Assembly (NCBI GenBank): GCA_039908535.1
Contig: JAMOAW010000018.1
Coordinates: forward strand, 1-32,401
Direction: 5' to 3'
Source: JAMOAW01 sp039908535
GTDB taxonomy: Bacteria; Pseudomonadota; Magnetococcia; Magnetococcales; JADFZT01
Length of the DNA: 32,401 nt
Positions within the stretch are counted from its first letter, which is position 1. Every line of letters starts with the position of its first letter. The position numbers and the translations under genes are program-made. Of this stretch, positions 8,379-16,606 are shown piece by piece. Under the pieces are notes generated by a model. That model saw nothing but the letters and a program-made list of their open reading frames with translations, ran no database searches and was not told the origin of the DNA.

Positions 8379-9167
8379 TTATTTATGGGCCTGGTCTTTG
8401 GTTTTTTCCTGTAATAACGCTTCCAGGTCACGGTGTAGCTGTTCAAAAAATCGTTTCTCGCTCTTTGTTAACTCTGCCCGTACTAAAAGATCAGGCCGTC
8501 GAATCCAAGTTGACAACAGAGAACGACGCCTGCGCCACCCCTGAATCGCCCCATGATCCCCTGACAAAAGCACCTTGGGCACTCCAACTTCTCCCCACTC
8601 CATACCCGCATCCCAAACCGCAGGTCGGGTATAATGAGGATGATCTAAAATACCGTGGTAAAAAGAGTCGGCCTGACAACTGGCATCGTCTCCTAAAACC
8701 CCCGGAACCATCCGAGTGATGGCATCCACCAGCGCCATGGCTGGAATTTCACCGCCAGTAAGAACAAAATCTCCCAGCGAAAACTCTTCGTCTACTCGGG
8801 TTTGCACAAAACGTTCATCCATCCCCTCATAGTGACCACACACCAATATCAAATGCCCTAGCTGTGCCAACCGACGGGCATGGTCCTGGTTAAATTTTTG
8901 TCCCTGAGGGGTCAGACATACCACATGGCCACCCTCTTCAGCAACCGCAAATTGCAAGGCACGATCTAAAACATCGACTTTCATGACCATGCCCGGTCCT
9001 CCCCCATAGGAGGTGTCATCCACCTGCTGATGACGACCTAAGGCAAAATCCCGAAGTTGAATCAATCGAATTGTCAACAAATGGTGTTCCTGGGCGCGTT
9101 GCAAAATTGAACAACTGAACGGACCTTGAAACATCTCTGGAAAGAGGGTCAGAATAGAAAATTTCAT
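8379..9167 (-). CDS. trmD: tRNA (guanine-37-N1)-methyltransferase
   Basis: TrmD methylates G37 next to the anticodon using S-adenosylmethionine and prevents +1 frameshifting. The 262-residue protein has the SPOUT trefoil knot: DDTSYGGGPGMVMK (about 50-63), VCGHYEGMDERF (about 109-120) and SLGDFVLTGGEIPAM (about 130-144), then the C-terminal tRNA-binding domain with HPHYTRPAVW. Start MKFSILTLFPEMF is typical. It follows rimM after 92 bases and precedes rplS. Confidence 0.97.
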   Translation of the reverse strand: MKFSILTLFPEMFQGPFSCSILQRAQEHHLLTIRLIQLRDFALGRHQQVDDTSYGGGPGMVMKVDVLDRALQFAVAEEGGHVVCLTPQGQKFNQDHARRLAQLGHLILVCGHYEGMDERFVQTRVDEEFSLGDFVLTGGEIPAMALVDAITRMVPGVLGDDASCQADSFYHGILDHPHYTRPAVWDAGMEWGEVGVPKVLLSGDHGAIQGWRRRRSLLSTWIRRPDLLVRAELTKSEKRFFEQLHRDLEALLQEKTKDQAHK

Positions 9168-9259
9168 CTGAATCTCTCCCCTAAATAACCATTAAATGAC
9201 AACACCTATCGCAATAAACACCAACTTGGCCTGTTTCCGTATAAAGAACACCGATCGTT

Positions 9260-9772
9260 TTAAAGCCCAGGCATTAATCGCACAAGAATGCGCTTCTCTA
9301 CAGAGTTTACCTCTAAAACAACGTCGCGGATAAAAGGAAGCAACCGCTCTTGACCAGAAGAGGTTAAACCCGTCCCCTCACGAAGAATTAAAACATCGTT
9401 CGCACCCGTCGACATCAGATCTTCTACCACCCCCACATATTCACCCTCTTCCGTCAACACTTGGCAGCCAATCAGATCTACCCAATAATGGGCATCTTCA
9501 CCTGGATCCAATAAATCCTCTTTAGCGACCCACACCTGCTGCCCAACCAGCTTTTGGGCTTGTTCTGGGGTATCCAAACCCTCAAATCGAATCACCGCCC
9601 TGCCCCCATGACGACGGCCTGCCACGCACACCTTTTTTTGAACCGATGATGCGTCCGAACCTAGCCAAAGGGTCGCATAATCAAGTAAAGCCTCTGGATC
9701 ATCGGAAAATGAGCTTACCTTCACCTCTCCCCGAACACCAAAAGCCCCATCAATCCGACCTATTGAAATCAA
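9260..9772 (-). CDS. rimM: ribosome maturation factor RimM
   Basis: RimM assists 30S head assembly and binds uS19. The 170-residue protein begins ISIGRIDGAFGVRGEVKVSSFSD, the family's N-terminal signature, continues through DTPEQAQKLVGQQVWV, and has a C-terminal PRC-barrel (HYWVDLIGCQVLTEEGEYVG, then GANDVLIL and RLLPFIRDVVLEV). It starts 18 bases after the rpsP stop and precedes trmD, as in most proteobacteria. Intact. Confidence 0.96.
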   Translation of the reverse strand: MISIGRIDGAFGVRGEVKVSSFSDDPEALLDYATLWLGSDASSVQKKVCVAGRRHGGRAVIRFEGLDTPEQAQKLVGQQVWVAKEDLLDPGEDAHYWVDLIGCQVLTEEGEYVGVVEDLMSTGANDVLILREGTGLTSSGQERLLPFIRDVVLEVNSVEKRILVRLMPGL

Positions 9773-9790
9773 ATCAGACAGAGTTTGATC

Positions 9791-10039
9791 CTACGCGGTC
9801 AATGTAGTGGCATTTTTTAATAACTTTGCCACTCTATCAGATGGTTGCGCACCCACACTCAACCAATAATTTACCCGTTCATGATTAAAAACGGTCCCAT
9901 TTTGTTCCTGGCGAGGATCGTATGTTCCCAATTTTTCTAAACAGCGACCATCTCTAGCCATACGGGCATCTGCCGCGACAATGGCATACGTAGGCCGTTT
10001 TGTTGAACCTCTACGTTGCAACCGAATACGTACTGACAT
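9791..10039 (-). CDS. rpsP: 30S ribosomal protein S16
   Basis: bS16 is an early-binding 30S protein. The 82-residue sequence MSVRIRLQRRGSTKRPTYAI, followed by VAADARMARDGRCLEKLGTYDP and VNYWLSVGAQPSDRVAKLL, is diagnostic. The start has GGAGAGG seven bases upstream. It is the first gene of the rpsP-rimM-trmD-rplS-rnhB operon and has a sigma70-like promoter about 100 bases upstream. Confidence 0.98.
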   Translation of the reverse strand: MSVRIRLQRRGSTKRPTYAIVAADARMARDGRCLEKLGTYDPRQEQNGTVFNHERVNYWLSVGAQPSDRVAKLLKNATTLTA

Positions 10040-10384
10040 AAATTATCCTCTCCAACCGTTTTTTATTTAATTTGGCCAAGTTGGCCCAATTAGAAACAAA
10101 CACGCAAAAAATTTCTTCTTTCTGCATAAGAAAACTGCACCATTTTACGGATTTTGCCGCGCCAGTCAAGAACTCGCGTTTAAAATGTCTTTTTATATAT
10201 ATTTTCATTTTGACCATCACCACCAAACCTAAATGTCAAAATATTGGCAATACCCATAAAAAAGAAAAACATTTAACAATTTAATACATATAAATCAATA
10301 TATTATACAAATGGAACAATAAATGCACATTTCTAAAAAAAAGTCACTCTCTATTGCAAATGATCAACGATAAGGAATCCTCTC
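10040..10384. other. divergent intergenic region between rpsP and the small Ser-rich gene
   Basis: This 345-base AT-rich gap separates the minus-strand ribosomal operon from the plus-strand genes. It holds the rpsP promoter (10142-10169). Near the rpsP start there is a TTGGCCAAG/TTGGCCCAA direct repeat that is also nearly palindromic (10074-10093). No tRNA or other RNA gene was recognised. Confidence 0.6.
10142..10169 (-). promoter_or_regulatory. sigma70-like promoter of the rpsP operon
   Basis: On the minus strand TTGACT (10164-10169) and TAAAAT (10142-10147) are separated by 16 bases. The 5' leader to the rpsP ATG would be about 95-100 bases and contains the TTGGCC repeat. Confidence 0.55.
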
Positions 10385-10609
10385 ATGCCTAATATGTCCA
10401 ACGTAACCCAAATGATGACCTCTCGAGCAACCCAGGCCTCGCAAAAACTTTCACTAAAGGTTCAAAGCAATTCGAGCCAAGGCGCACAAAAAATTTTACA
10501 AAGATCCATCTCAAAATCCCTCTTTAGCACCAACTCTGCCAAAGTCTCTCTATCCAATGCCGCGACCGGTTCTTCAGAGTCCAGCAATAAAAACAACGCT
10601 TCAAGCTAA
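10385..10609 (+). CDS. small Ser/Asn/Gln-rich protein, function unknown
   Basis: I do not recognise this 74-residue protein. It begins MPNMSNVTQMM and is rich in Ser, Asn, Gln and Ala with no Cys, no signal peptide and no hydrophobic segment. AAGGA precedes the ATG by about 9 bases. An ankyrin-repeat gene follows on the same strand 47 bases later, so they may be cotranscribed. The Lys-containing, Ser-rich composition suggests a flexible protein. It could be a real small gene or a chance frame; the ribosome binding site and position favour real. Confidence 0.5.
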   Translation: MPNMSNVTQMMTSRATQASQKLSLKVQSNSSQGAQKILQRSISKSLFSTNSAKVSLSNAATGSSESSNKNNASS

Positions 10610-10656
10610 CTCATTTTTTAAAAAAATACCAACACCATCCAGCGGAAAATAAAAAA

Positions 10657-11709
10657 ATGTCAAAATTTTTAGATCAAACTCATTGGACGAGCCTACAAAC
10701 CCTCTTGATAAGCGGATCCTTGGCTTTAATCCCAACCATAGCCCAAGGCGATCTCATCCATACCTTATCCCAACGCGGCGAAACCCAGCAGATCAAACCT
10801 CTGCTGAATAAAAAGACCATCGTCAATCAAAGAGATTCTAAAAACGCTACCCCCTTGCACTGGGCGGTCTCTTGGCACCAAATGGAGGTGGTCAAACTGT
10901 TGCTTGACAAAGGGGCCGATATCAATCTCGAAGATATCAACGGAAACACGCCGTTACACTTGGCCTGCGCCGATGGTCATACACCTTTGGTCTCTAAACT
11001 CTTGGAGAAAGGGGCTTTTATCAACGCCAAAAATCACCAGGGAGACACCCCTCTACACTGGGCAAGCCGAGAAGGAAAACTGGAAACAACCCAACTGTTA
11101 TTGGCCAACGGTGCCGATCCGAACGCCATAAATAAACAAGGAAACACCCCTCTGCACTGGGCGACTGGCAAAGGAGAGGTGGACGTGGCCAAATTACTTA
11201 TCGCTCAAGGTGCCGATATCAACGCCAAAAACAAAAACAAACACACCCCCCTACATTGGGCCGCCAATAACGGTAGCTTAACCATGGTTCAATTGCTGCT
11301 CAATAATGGGGCCAATGCCCAAACTCAAGCCGAATTTGGCGATACGCCCCTACACTGGGCAGCCGACAAAGGAAATGTGAACATCATTAATTTTCTAAGC
11401 TCTAAAGTAGATATCAATCAACAAGATAACTTCGGTAATACCCCCATGCACTGGGCCGCCAACGACGGAAAAATCCAAGTTGTCGAACGCTTGATTGCCC
11501 ATGGCGCCCAGTTAGAAACCAAAAATAAACTCGGCCAAACCCCCTTACAACTCGCCACTCAAGAAGGTAAAACATCCGTGGTGGCACTCCTGAGCTCACC
11601 CCATCATAAACACGTGCAAGCCAACATCTCCCCAACCAAAAAAACCACTATCTCCAATCACATCGTCGCCAATGCTAAAATCGTCACGCTCTCTAAATTA
11701 ACGGAATAA
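10657..11709 (+). CDS. exported ankyrin-repeat protein
   Basis: The 350-residue protein starts with a probable signal peptide (LQTLLISGSLALIPTIAQG, about 14-32). It continues with eight ankyrin repeats of about 33 residues from roughly residue 61 to 330, each with TPLHWA or a close variant, then LLL..GADINA. Six of the eight carry the unusual HWA in the first helix (TPLHWA or TPMHWA). The repeats are unusually alike, suggesting recent internal duplication or strong selection. A basic tail of about 25 residues follows. Ankyrin repeats bind proteins; no catalytic domain is attached. An exported ankyrin protein probably acts in the periplasm; the partner is unknown. Confidence 0.88.
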   Translation: MSKFLDQTHWTSLQTLLISGSLALIPTIAQGDLIHTLSQRGETQQIKPLLNKKTIVNQRDSKNATPLHWAVSWHQMEVVKLLLDKGADINLEDINGNTPLHLACADGHTPLVSKLLEKGAFINAKNHQGDTPLHWASREGKLETTQLLLANGADPNAINKQGNTPLHWATGKGEVDVAKLLIAQGADINAKNKNKHTPLHWAANNGSLTMVQLLLNNGANAQTQAEFGDTPLHWAADKGNVNIINFLSSKVDINQQDNFGNTPMHWAANDGKIQVVERLIAHGAQLETKNKLGQTPLQLATQEGKTSVVALLSSPHHKHVQANISPTKKTTISNHIVANAKIVTLSKLTE

Positions 11710-11721
11710 TAAAAATGCCTG

Positions 11722-11747
11722 ACTCCAGTCATTTTTGCGACTGGAGT
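11722..11747. terminator. bidirectional hairpin between convergent genes
   Basis: ACTCCAGTC (11722-11730) and GACTGGAGT (11739-11747) are perfect 9-base arms around ATTTTTGC; CTG/CAG outside extends the stem past one bulged base. It lies between the ends of the ankyrin gene (plus) and the Cache-like gene (minus), as expected for a shared terminator, though there is no long T run on either side. Confidence 0.55.
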
Positions 11748-11786
11748 TCAGTAAACAGGTATAAAAAAGTAAAACAGAGTTACCGA

Positions 11787-12812
11787 CTATTTCGTCCCAA
11801 AAACCACCCCATCCACCGGATCCAGATATCCTAAAGACCAATTTCTATTTTGAATTGGTTTAAAAACAAATATATAATTTTGGCCTGCCCATTCTAAATG
11901 CACCACCCCTGTCTCACCCTTTTTCATCTGTTCGACCGCTCGCAAAAAATAAGAATCGTCACTAATGGTCTGCGCAGATGGAAAATAGTCCATCAATTTT
12001 TCCTGATGACGAAAATCTAATATCTCTTTCCTTTTTTCATGAGTTTTGGCATCCTTCGGTGTCTGACTATCCGCCAGCACAAAACCCTGTTGATCCACTA
12101 TAAAATATCGCCCCACCTCTTTCATATCGAACTTTTCCTCCGCCACTTGACGAGGAGAACCAACAGGAAGCTTTTTTATAAAAACTTCATAAATACTCAA
12201 AGGTACTTCAAAATGGAGAAATGCGGGTTTCGTCCCATCCGATAGGACCAAAATAGAGGTAAATGCGGTAACCCAATCATAAGAATCAGGGGAAATATAT
12301 GGCTCAGATTGATAAAAATCTCCTTTGTTCAAAGCCAAAGAAGGGTAAAAAAATGGGGCATCCCTTTCTTGGTCAGAAAACAAATAGGTAGGCTCTATAC
12401 GCCCGTTAACAAAACGAAAATGTTCCTGACCCATTCGATCAATCAAACACACCTCCCCAATCAAAATCCGCTTATGCACCAAAATGACCCAATCCGCCAT
12501 TTTTTGACGCAATTCATTTTGCCTGTCGGTAAACTCAATCTCAGCCAACTCATTATAAACATTGGTTTTAGATTCTAATAAAGAAAAATATTCCTTAAAA
12601 ACATCAAGATCCAATGCAGATGTCAGTGTATGACTAACCTCTTGATAATAATCATCTATACGAGTAAGCATGACATCGAGTTCTTGATTCGCCTCCACCT
12701 GGAGCTCCTCCACCGATCGAACAGGGGCCGCCATGACCTCCTTGGGCTTATTCAAAAAAAGAATACTCACAAATATGGCCACGAAAAGAATCAACCAATA
12801 GTTTCGAATCAA
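11787..12812 (-). CDS. exported Cache-like sensor protein without output domain
   Basis: The 341-residue protein has an N-terminal hydrophobic segment (YWLILFVAIFVSILFL, about 5-20) followed by AAP and then a long extracytoplasmic domain. A helical stalk (about 35-110) leads into a region with features of a double Cache sensor: ILIGEVCLIDRMGQEHFRFV, YISPDSYDWVTAFTSILV, GRYFIVDQQGFVLADS and the final NRNWSLGYLDPVD. No HAMP, kinase, GGDEF or methyl-accepting part follows, so it would signal through a partner or act as a ligand-binding protein. The start is a TTG at 12812 with GGGAG four bases upstream. The ligand is unknown. Confidence 0.6.
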   Translation of the reverse strand: MIRNYWLILFVAIFVSILFLNKPKEVMAAPVRSVEELQVEANQELDVMLTRIDDYYQEVSHTLTSALDLDVFKEYFSLLESKTNVYNELAEIEFTDRQNELRQKMADWVILVHKRILIGEVCLIDRMGQEHFRFVNGRIEPTYLFSDQERDAPFFYPSLALNKGDFYQSEPYISPDSYDWVTAFTSILVLSDGTKPAFLHFEVPLSIYEVFIKKLPVGSPRQVAEEKFDMKEVGRYFIVDQQGFVLADSQTPKDAKTHEKRKEILDFRHQEKLMDYFPSAQTISDDSYFLRAVEQMKKGETGVVHLEWAGQNYIFVFKPIQNRNWSLGYLDPVDGVVFGTK

Positions 12813-12856
12813 TAGACTCCCTTTCTTTGTCAGATTTTACCTTCATGTTAAAATCA

Positions 12857-12893
12857 ATTCTTATAGGAGATAAGGGCTATCTCCCATAAGAAT
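12857..12893. terminator. near-perfect inverted repeat downstream of sapC
   Basis: ATTCTTAT-A-GGAGATA and TATCTCC-C-ATAAGAAT flank a 5-base loop: 15 paired positions with one mismatch. It lies between the sapC stop codon and the start of the Cache-like gene, both on the minus strand. The sequence after it on that strand is TGATTTTAAC, only moderately T-rich, so termination or an operator role are both possible. Confidence 0.5.
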
Positions 12894-12989
12894 GACACCA
12901 CACCCCCCCTTTTACCCGTCAAAATCTGGCAACATAAAAAGAGATCTGATCAAAAAAAACCGTCTAACTCAGTACGAACCCCAGATAAG

Positions 12990-13721
12990 TCAACTCTTTT
13001 TCGATAACTTATCGGCCAATTGCCTGATATTGGAAAGAGAAGACAAATGGCTATAAATCCAACCCAGTTCCCCAGAACGAAAAAGTTCCACAACCTTATT
13101 TTCAGGAAGATTGAGCAATTTTTTTTCATCTACCGCCAACAATCCCCCCATGGCATACTGTTTACCGTCTACCAAATCGGCCCGCGCGGTCAACTCAACA
13201 AAAAGGTCCAATTCTTTCAAGTGGTTTACAAAAATTTCCGTCCGCTGATAATGGGATTGGTACTCTTTCAAAAAAGAGATCGCCTTATCCAATAAGGGGG
13301 TGGCCTCTCCCGCTTCGGTAAACAAAGACTCACCGTTCTGTTGGTTAAAACCAGGATAAGTGTCGTCAACACACACCATCATCTGTGGCGATCCTTCCCC
13401 CTGTTGAGCCAAAACAAAGGGATAACGGCGCACAAAGGCCGGGATATAACGGGCAGCCCACTGACCTTTTTCATCCACAAACAAATTTTCTTCATTGCGC
13501 ATTCCAAGCAAGGCAACAGGAACGATCACCTCCCCACCACCAACTCGTGAAAAAATAATCCCATATTCTTTGGCGGCATGAACAAATTCAATCCCTGCCA
13601 ACACCACAGAGTTGGTCTGGGCTGCAAAAGAAAAGGGGGTCTGTGAGGGAGATATTTTAAAATTTTTATGGGTCTCTTTGTTGAGTGGAACAGGGTTTTG
13701 ATAAATCGTTAGCTGCGACAT
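12990..13721 (-). CDS. SapC family protein
   Basis: The 243-residue protein matches the SapC family, named after a Caulobacter gene near the S-layer locus. Recognisable parts are the early EFVHAAKEYGIIFSR segment, VPVALLGMRNEENLFVDEKG (about 72-91), WAARYIPAFVRRYPF (about 93-107), and the C-terminal regulatory-looking segment with the ligand-like GGLLAVDEKKLLNLPENKV. The start is taken at the ATG at 13721, with GGAG at a proper distance; a GTG three codons upstream lies directly against the ribosome binding site and is unlikely. The gene for an unknown protein ends 37 bases upstream, so they probably share a transcript. The biochemical role of SapC is poorly known. Confidence 0.85.
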   Translation of the reverse strand: MSQLTIYQNPVPLNKETHKNFKISPSQTPFSFAAQTNSVVLAGIEFVHAAKEYGIIFSRVGGGEVIVPVALLGMRNEENLFVDEKGQWAARYIPAFVRRYPFVLAQQGEGSPQMMVCVDDTYPGFNQQNGESLFTEAGEATPLLDKAISFLKEYQSHYQRTEIFVNHLKELDLFVELTARADLVDGKQYAMGGLLAVDEKKLLNLPENKVVELFRSGELGWIYSHLSSLSNIRQLADKLSKKS

Positions 13722-13757
13722 GACAAACACTCCTTTACGTTGATTTATAGAAAAAAT

Positions 13758-14288
13758 TTAATGCAATTTCCTTTTTGATAACTCTGGATAAATGATCTGT
13801 GGAGAGGGGGATAACTCCGATTTTAAATCCCAGTCGGTTTGTTTTATACATTTGATCAACAAGTCAAAAAAAGAATGCAACATGCGCGAGGTCATTCCCA
13901 TTTCGATCCCCACACCAGACGTCGGATGCAAACTCAAAAGATGTCTATGCTCCCCTTGCGGGGTTAATTGGGCTTTTGTAATTAAAATAGGGCTCTTTCC
14001 CATAGGCCTTTCCAAATTTTCCTCTTGGAAGGGGGTATTAAAATCACTTTGCATGAGTGCCGCTTCATGCTCAAAATTCAGCACCGCCTTTTTGATTGAT
14101 GGATCTTGCCAAATCGAAGCCTCTCCACTATTTTCCAAGACACCTTGCAAACCAGGGAAAAGACGACGAACAAAACGACGTGTCAACCAAAAACAAAATT
14201 CTGTATGGTTATTGGTGTTGACCCTGAATAAAATACGATCTTCCTCTGGATTATAAATTAATTGTAATTGATGTATCTGTTGTTTCAT
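13758..14288 (-). CDS. conserved-looking protein of unknown function
   Basis: I do not recognise a named family. The protein (176 residues from the ATG at 14288, MKQQIHQLQLIYN) has an N-terminal beta-rich section, NPEEDRILFRVNT, then EFCFWLTRRFVRRLFPGLQ, a helical middle (KKAVLNFEHEAALMQSDF) and LTPQGEHRHLLSLHPTSGVGIEMG. There is no signal peptide or membrane helix. The frame stays open upstream to 14372, but those 28 codons are encoded by repeat copy 3 and are not likely part of the protein. It precedes sapC on the same strand. Confidence 0.65.
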   Translation of the reverse strand: MKQQIHQLQLIYNPEEDRILFRVNTNNHTEFCFWLTRRFVRRLFPGLQGVLENSGEASIWQDPSIKKAVLNFEHEAALMQSDFNTPFQEENLERPMGKSPILITKAQLTPQGEHRHLLSLHPTSGVGIEMGMTSRMLHSFFDLLIKCIKQTDWDLKSELSPSPQIIYPELSKRKLH

Positions 14289-14312
14289 AAACCGAATACC
14301 AAACATATAAAA

Positions 14313-14465
14313 AACATGATGCCCCTTCGGGCAAAAAATCAAAGACAAAACCTTGGGGGATGAATCCCCCAACCCCCCTCTTTTTTTTAAGAATTAAAAA
14401 AGAAGGATGGGGGGGAGAGGGTTCTCCGCCCCTCAAGATCTTGATTTTTGTTTTACCTATACATT
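14313..14465 (+). repeat. multi-hairpin intergenic repeat, copy 3
   Basis: Full-length copy: AACATGATGCCCCTTCGGGC, then TTGGGGGATGAATCCCCCAA (14353-14372), the long T/A stem CCCCTCTTTTTTTTAAG to AAAAAAGAAGG, a weaker GGTTCTCC hairpin, GATCTTGATTTTTG and the end CTATACATT. It lies between the divergent unknown gene (minus) and thpR (plus), so here it is upstream of two genes rather than downstream of one. Confidence 0.9.
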
Positions 14466-14522
14466 AAAATCAAACCTCAAAAATAATGACATCTTACCCA
14501 ACCAAAGGTCAACCCAACGTCC

Positions 14523-15161
14523 ATGTTAATCGCCCCTCAAACACACCCGCTGCGACTCTTTGTCGCCACCCCTCCACCCCCCTCTTTACGTGAGACCATC
14601 GCCTCTACCCTTGCAGCCAACTCCATACAAAAACCGCCTTTCTTGCGGTGGCTGGATCCACATTCATATCATCTGACACTCTGTTTTTTAGGCGATACCC
14701 CTGCCAATCATTTAACAGAAATCCGGCGAATGATAAAACAAATCGTCTCCAATTATGCTACCATTTCAGTACACACTGGCCCATGGGGAGCCTTTCCAAA
14801 CGCCCTGCGTCCACGGGTTCTCTGGCTTGGTCTGACAGGAAATGGCCTTCTCCTACTCGATTCTCTCGCCCAAACGCTCAAAAAACAGCTCACAGACCAA
14901 ACAGAATCTGATCCCCCCTTCATTCCCCACCTGACCGTCGCCAAGATACATCATAACATGCCCATAACCGCTATCAACCTAAAAAATTTCCCCCTTCTAA
15001 ACCAACCCTGGACCATTGAAACCTTACACCTTTACCAATCGCAACAAACCGCAAAAGGGGTCCAATATCACATTCTCCAAACCTTTTCGCTGGGTCAAAC
15101 AAACCCTATAAATTTAAATTCTCATGAAAAAAACTCTAAAAACAATATCTCATATTTTTAA
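14523..15161 (+). CDS. thpR: RNA 2',3'-cyclic phosphodiesterase (2H family)
   Basis: ThpR (formerly LigT) opens 2',3'-cyclic phosphates on RNA and can ligate 2'-5' ends in vitro. Two catalytic HxT motifs are visible: HLTL at residues 50-53 (in YHLTLCFLGDT) and HLTV at 136-139 (in IPHLTVAKI), as required for the 2H superfamily. RLFVAT near the N-terminus and RPRVLWLGL also match. The length of 212 is slightly above usual because of a C-terminal tail (FSLGQTNPINLNSHEKNSK..), which overlaps the end of the convergent SDR gene by 12 bases. Probably intact. Confidence 0.9.
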   Translation: MLIAPQTHPLRLFVATPPPPSLRETIASTLAANSIQKPPFLRWLDPHSYHLTLCFLGDTPANHLTEIRRMIKQIVSNYATISVHTGPWGAFPNALRPRVLWLGLTGNGLLLLDSLAQTLKKQLTDQTESDPPFIPHLTVAKIHHNMPITAINLKNFPLLNQPWTIETLHLYQSQQTAKGVQYHILQTFSLGQTNPINLNSHEKNSKNNISYF

Positions 15162-15971
15162 CAATACCCAGTCCAAAACCCAACGGGGCAAAAAACGTTT
15201 TAAAACAATAAACAACCACGTTGGAAACGTCACTGGATAACAAATACGAGGCTTCGAGCTTTCCAAGGCATGGATCACCTGTTTTAACACCGCTTCAGGG
15301 GGCAAAGTAAACCGCCCATCCTCTTCTTGAGGCCGCTGCTCTATTTTTTTTCGATAGTTTTGCGCATGAAAACTGGCGGCATATGGAATATTATTTTTAA
15401 AAGCTTGCAGAGCGTTGGCTCGAAACTGCGACAAAATCGGCCCCGGTTCAACCAACGACACAACAATACCACTGCCGGCCAATTCCAAGCGTAACGTATC
15501 GCTTAACCCCTCCAAGGCATATTTACTCGCCACATAGGCTCCACGATATTTTAAAGAAATAAAGCCCAAAATGGAACTATTTTGAATGATTCGACCAAAC
15601 CCCTGGGCCCGCATCACAGGAATAACCCTTTGAGTTAATTCATGTGTTCCAAAAAGATTGGTTTCAAACTGTTGTCGTAACACCTCTCGACTGATATCCT
15701 CCAAAGCCCCTGGCTGACCATAGGCTCCATTGTTAAATAGGGCATACAAGGAACCTCCTGTCCGTTCCAAAACCCAATCCACAGCTCGCTGAATAGAGTA
15801 AGAATCGGTCAAGTCCAATACATGAGCCTCTAATCCTTCCGCCGCCAAAAACGCGACATCATCAGGATGACGCGCCGTTGCAAAGACCCGATACCCCCTT
15901 TTATGCAAGGCCATGGCCACACAACGACCGATGCCGCTGGAACATCCAGTAATTAAAATAGATTTTTCCAT
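15150..15971 (-). CDS. short-chain dehydrogenase/reductase (SDR)
   Basis: This 273-residue protein is a classical SDR using NAD(P)H. The cofactor motif TGCSSGIG is at residues 8-15, NNGAYG at 80-85, catalytic Ser132/133 in IIQNSSILG, and Tyr146-x3-Lys150 in AYVASKYALEG. The end is hydrophobic (FPTWLFIVLKRFLPRWVLDWVLL), suggesting membrane association, as in many SDRs acting on lipids or retinol-like substrates. The start is the ATG at 15971 with AAGG upstream; the frame is open seven codons further (MDGRRLG) but without a usable ribosome binding site. The substrate is unknown. Confidence 0.88.
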   Translation of the reverse strand: MEKSILITGCSSGIGRCVAMALHKRGYRVFATARHPDDVAFLAAEGLEAHVLDLTDSYSIQRAVDWVLERTGGSLYALFNNGAYGQPGALEDISREVLRQQFETNLFGTHELTQRVIPVMRAQGFGRIIQNSSILGFISLKYRGAYVASKYALEGLSDTLRLELAGSGIVVSLVEPGPILSQFRANALQAFKNNIPYAASFHAQNYRKKIEQRPQEEDGRFTLPPEAVLKQVIHALESSKPRICYPVTFPTWLFIVLKRFLPRWVLDWVLLKI

Positions 15972-16081
15972 ACCCAACCTTCTGCCATCCATCCTTTATA
16001 AAAAAACAATATATTGGCATATATATTGCTTATAATCTTTTCAAAAACATCACAACTCAACTCACACACCATTCGAGCCCC

Positions 16082-16606
16082 ATGCAAATCCACAATCCAC
16101 ACACCCTCCAAGATCATTTTTTAACAGCCATTCTGGAATCCGTACAAGCCGTTTCTGAATGTTTCCTCGCGGGCCAAGTGACCCCTATGAACAAAACTTT
16201 TAGCGATGATGATGCCCATCGTCTTTCACTGCATCAAAAAACGGTTGCCAGTATTCAATTTTCAGGAAAAATACAAGGCGGTGTTTATATAAGCAGTTCC
16301 AGCCATACGACCGCTTTATTGGCTCAAGCCTTTTTGGAAGAGGAGCACCACTCCGATACCAAAGCCCAGGATGCCTTTGGAGAATTGGCGAATATCATCG
16401 CTGGCGGAGTACAATGCCGATGTGAAAAAATTGTGGGAAAAATTGACATCTCCACACCGATGATAACAATTGGCATGAATCATGTCACCCGCAAGGAGAT
16501 GTCACCCATAAAAAAAATTCGACAATATTTTTCTATCCAGGAGCATAATTTCCTCATTGAAGCCTATTTATCACCCTCAACGCATTCTGGCAGCAGCTCT
16601 TTCTGA
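16082..16606 (+). CDS. CheX-like chemotaxis phosphatase-related protein
   Basis: The 174-residue protein has the CheC/CheX/FliY-type signature DAFGELANIIAGGVQ at about 97-111, with Glu101 and Asn104 in the E-x2-N arrangement that in CheX attacks CheY-phosphate. The rest fits the family: an N-terminal helix, a beta-rich part with SIQFSGKIQGGVYISSS, and AQAFLEEE. It ends in a Ser-rich tail that overlaps the convergent MerR gene by 43 bases. CheX proteins dephosphorylate CheY or related receivers; no cheY is nearby. The gene is transcribed alone. Confidence 0.8.
   Translation: MQIHNPHTLQDHFLTAILESVQAVSECFLAGQVTPMNKTFSDDDAHRLSLHQKTVASIQFSGKIQGGVYISSSSHTTALLAQAFLEEEHHSDTKAQDAFGELANIIAGGVQCRCEKIVGKIDISTPMITIGMNHVTRKEMSPIKKIRQYFSIQEHNFLIEAYLSPSTHSGSSSF

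Noticed and set aside
14289..14372. N-terminal extension of the unknown protein gene from 14372
   Set aside because: These codons are the translation of repeat copy 3; the ATG at 14288 after the repeat is the more reasonable start.
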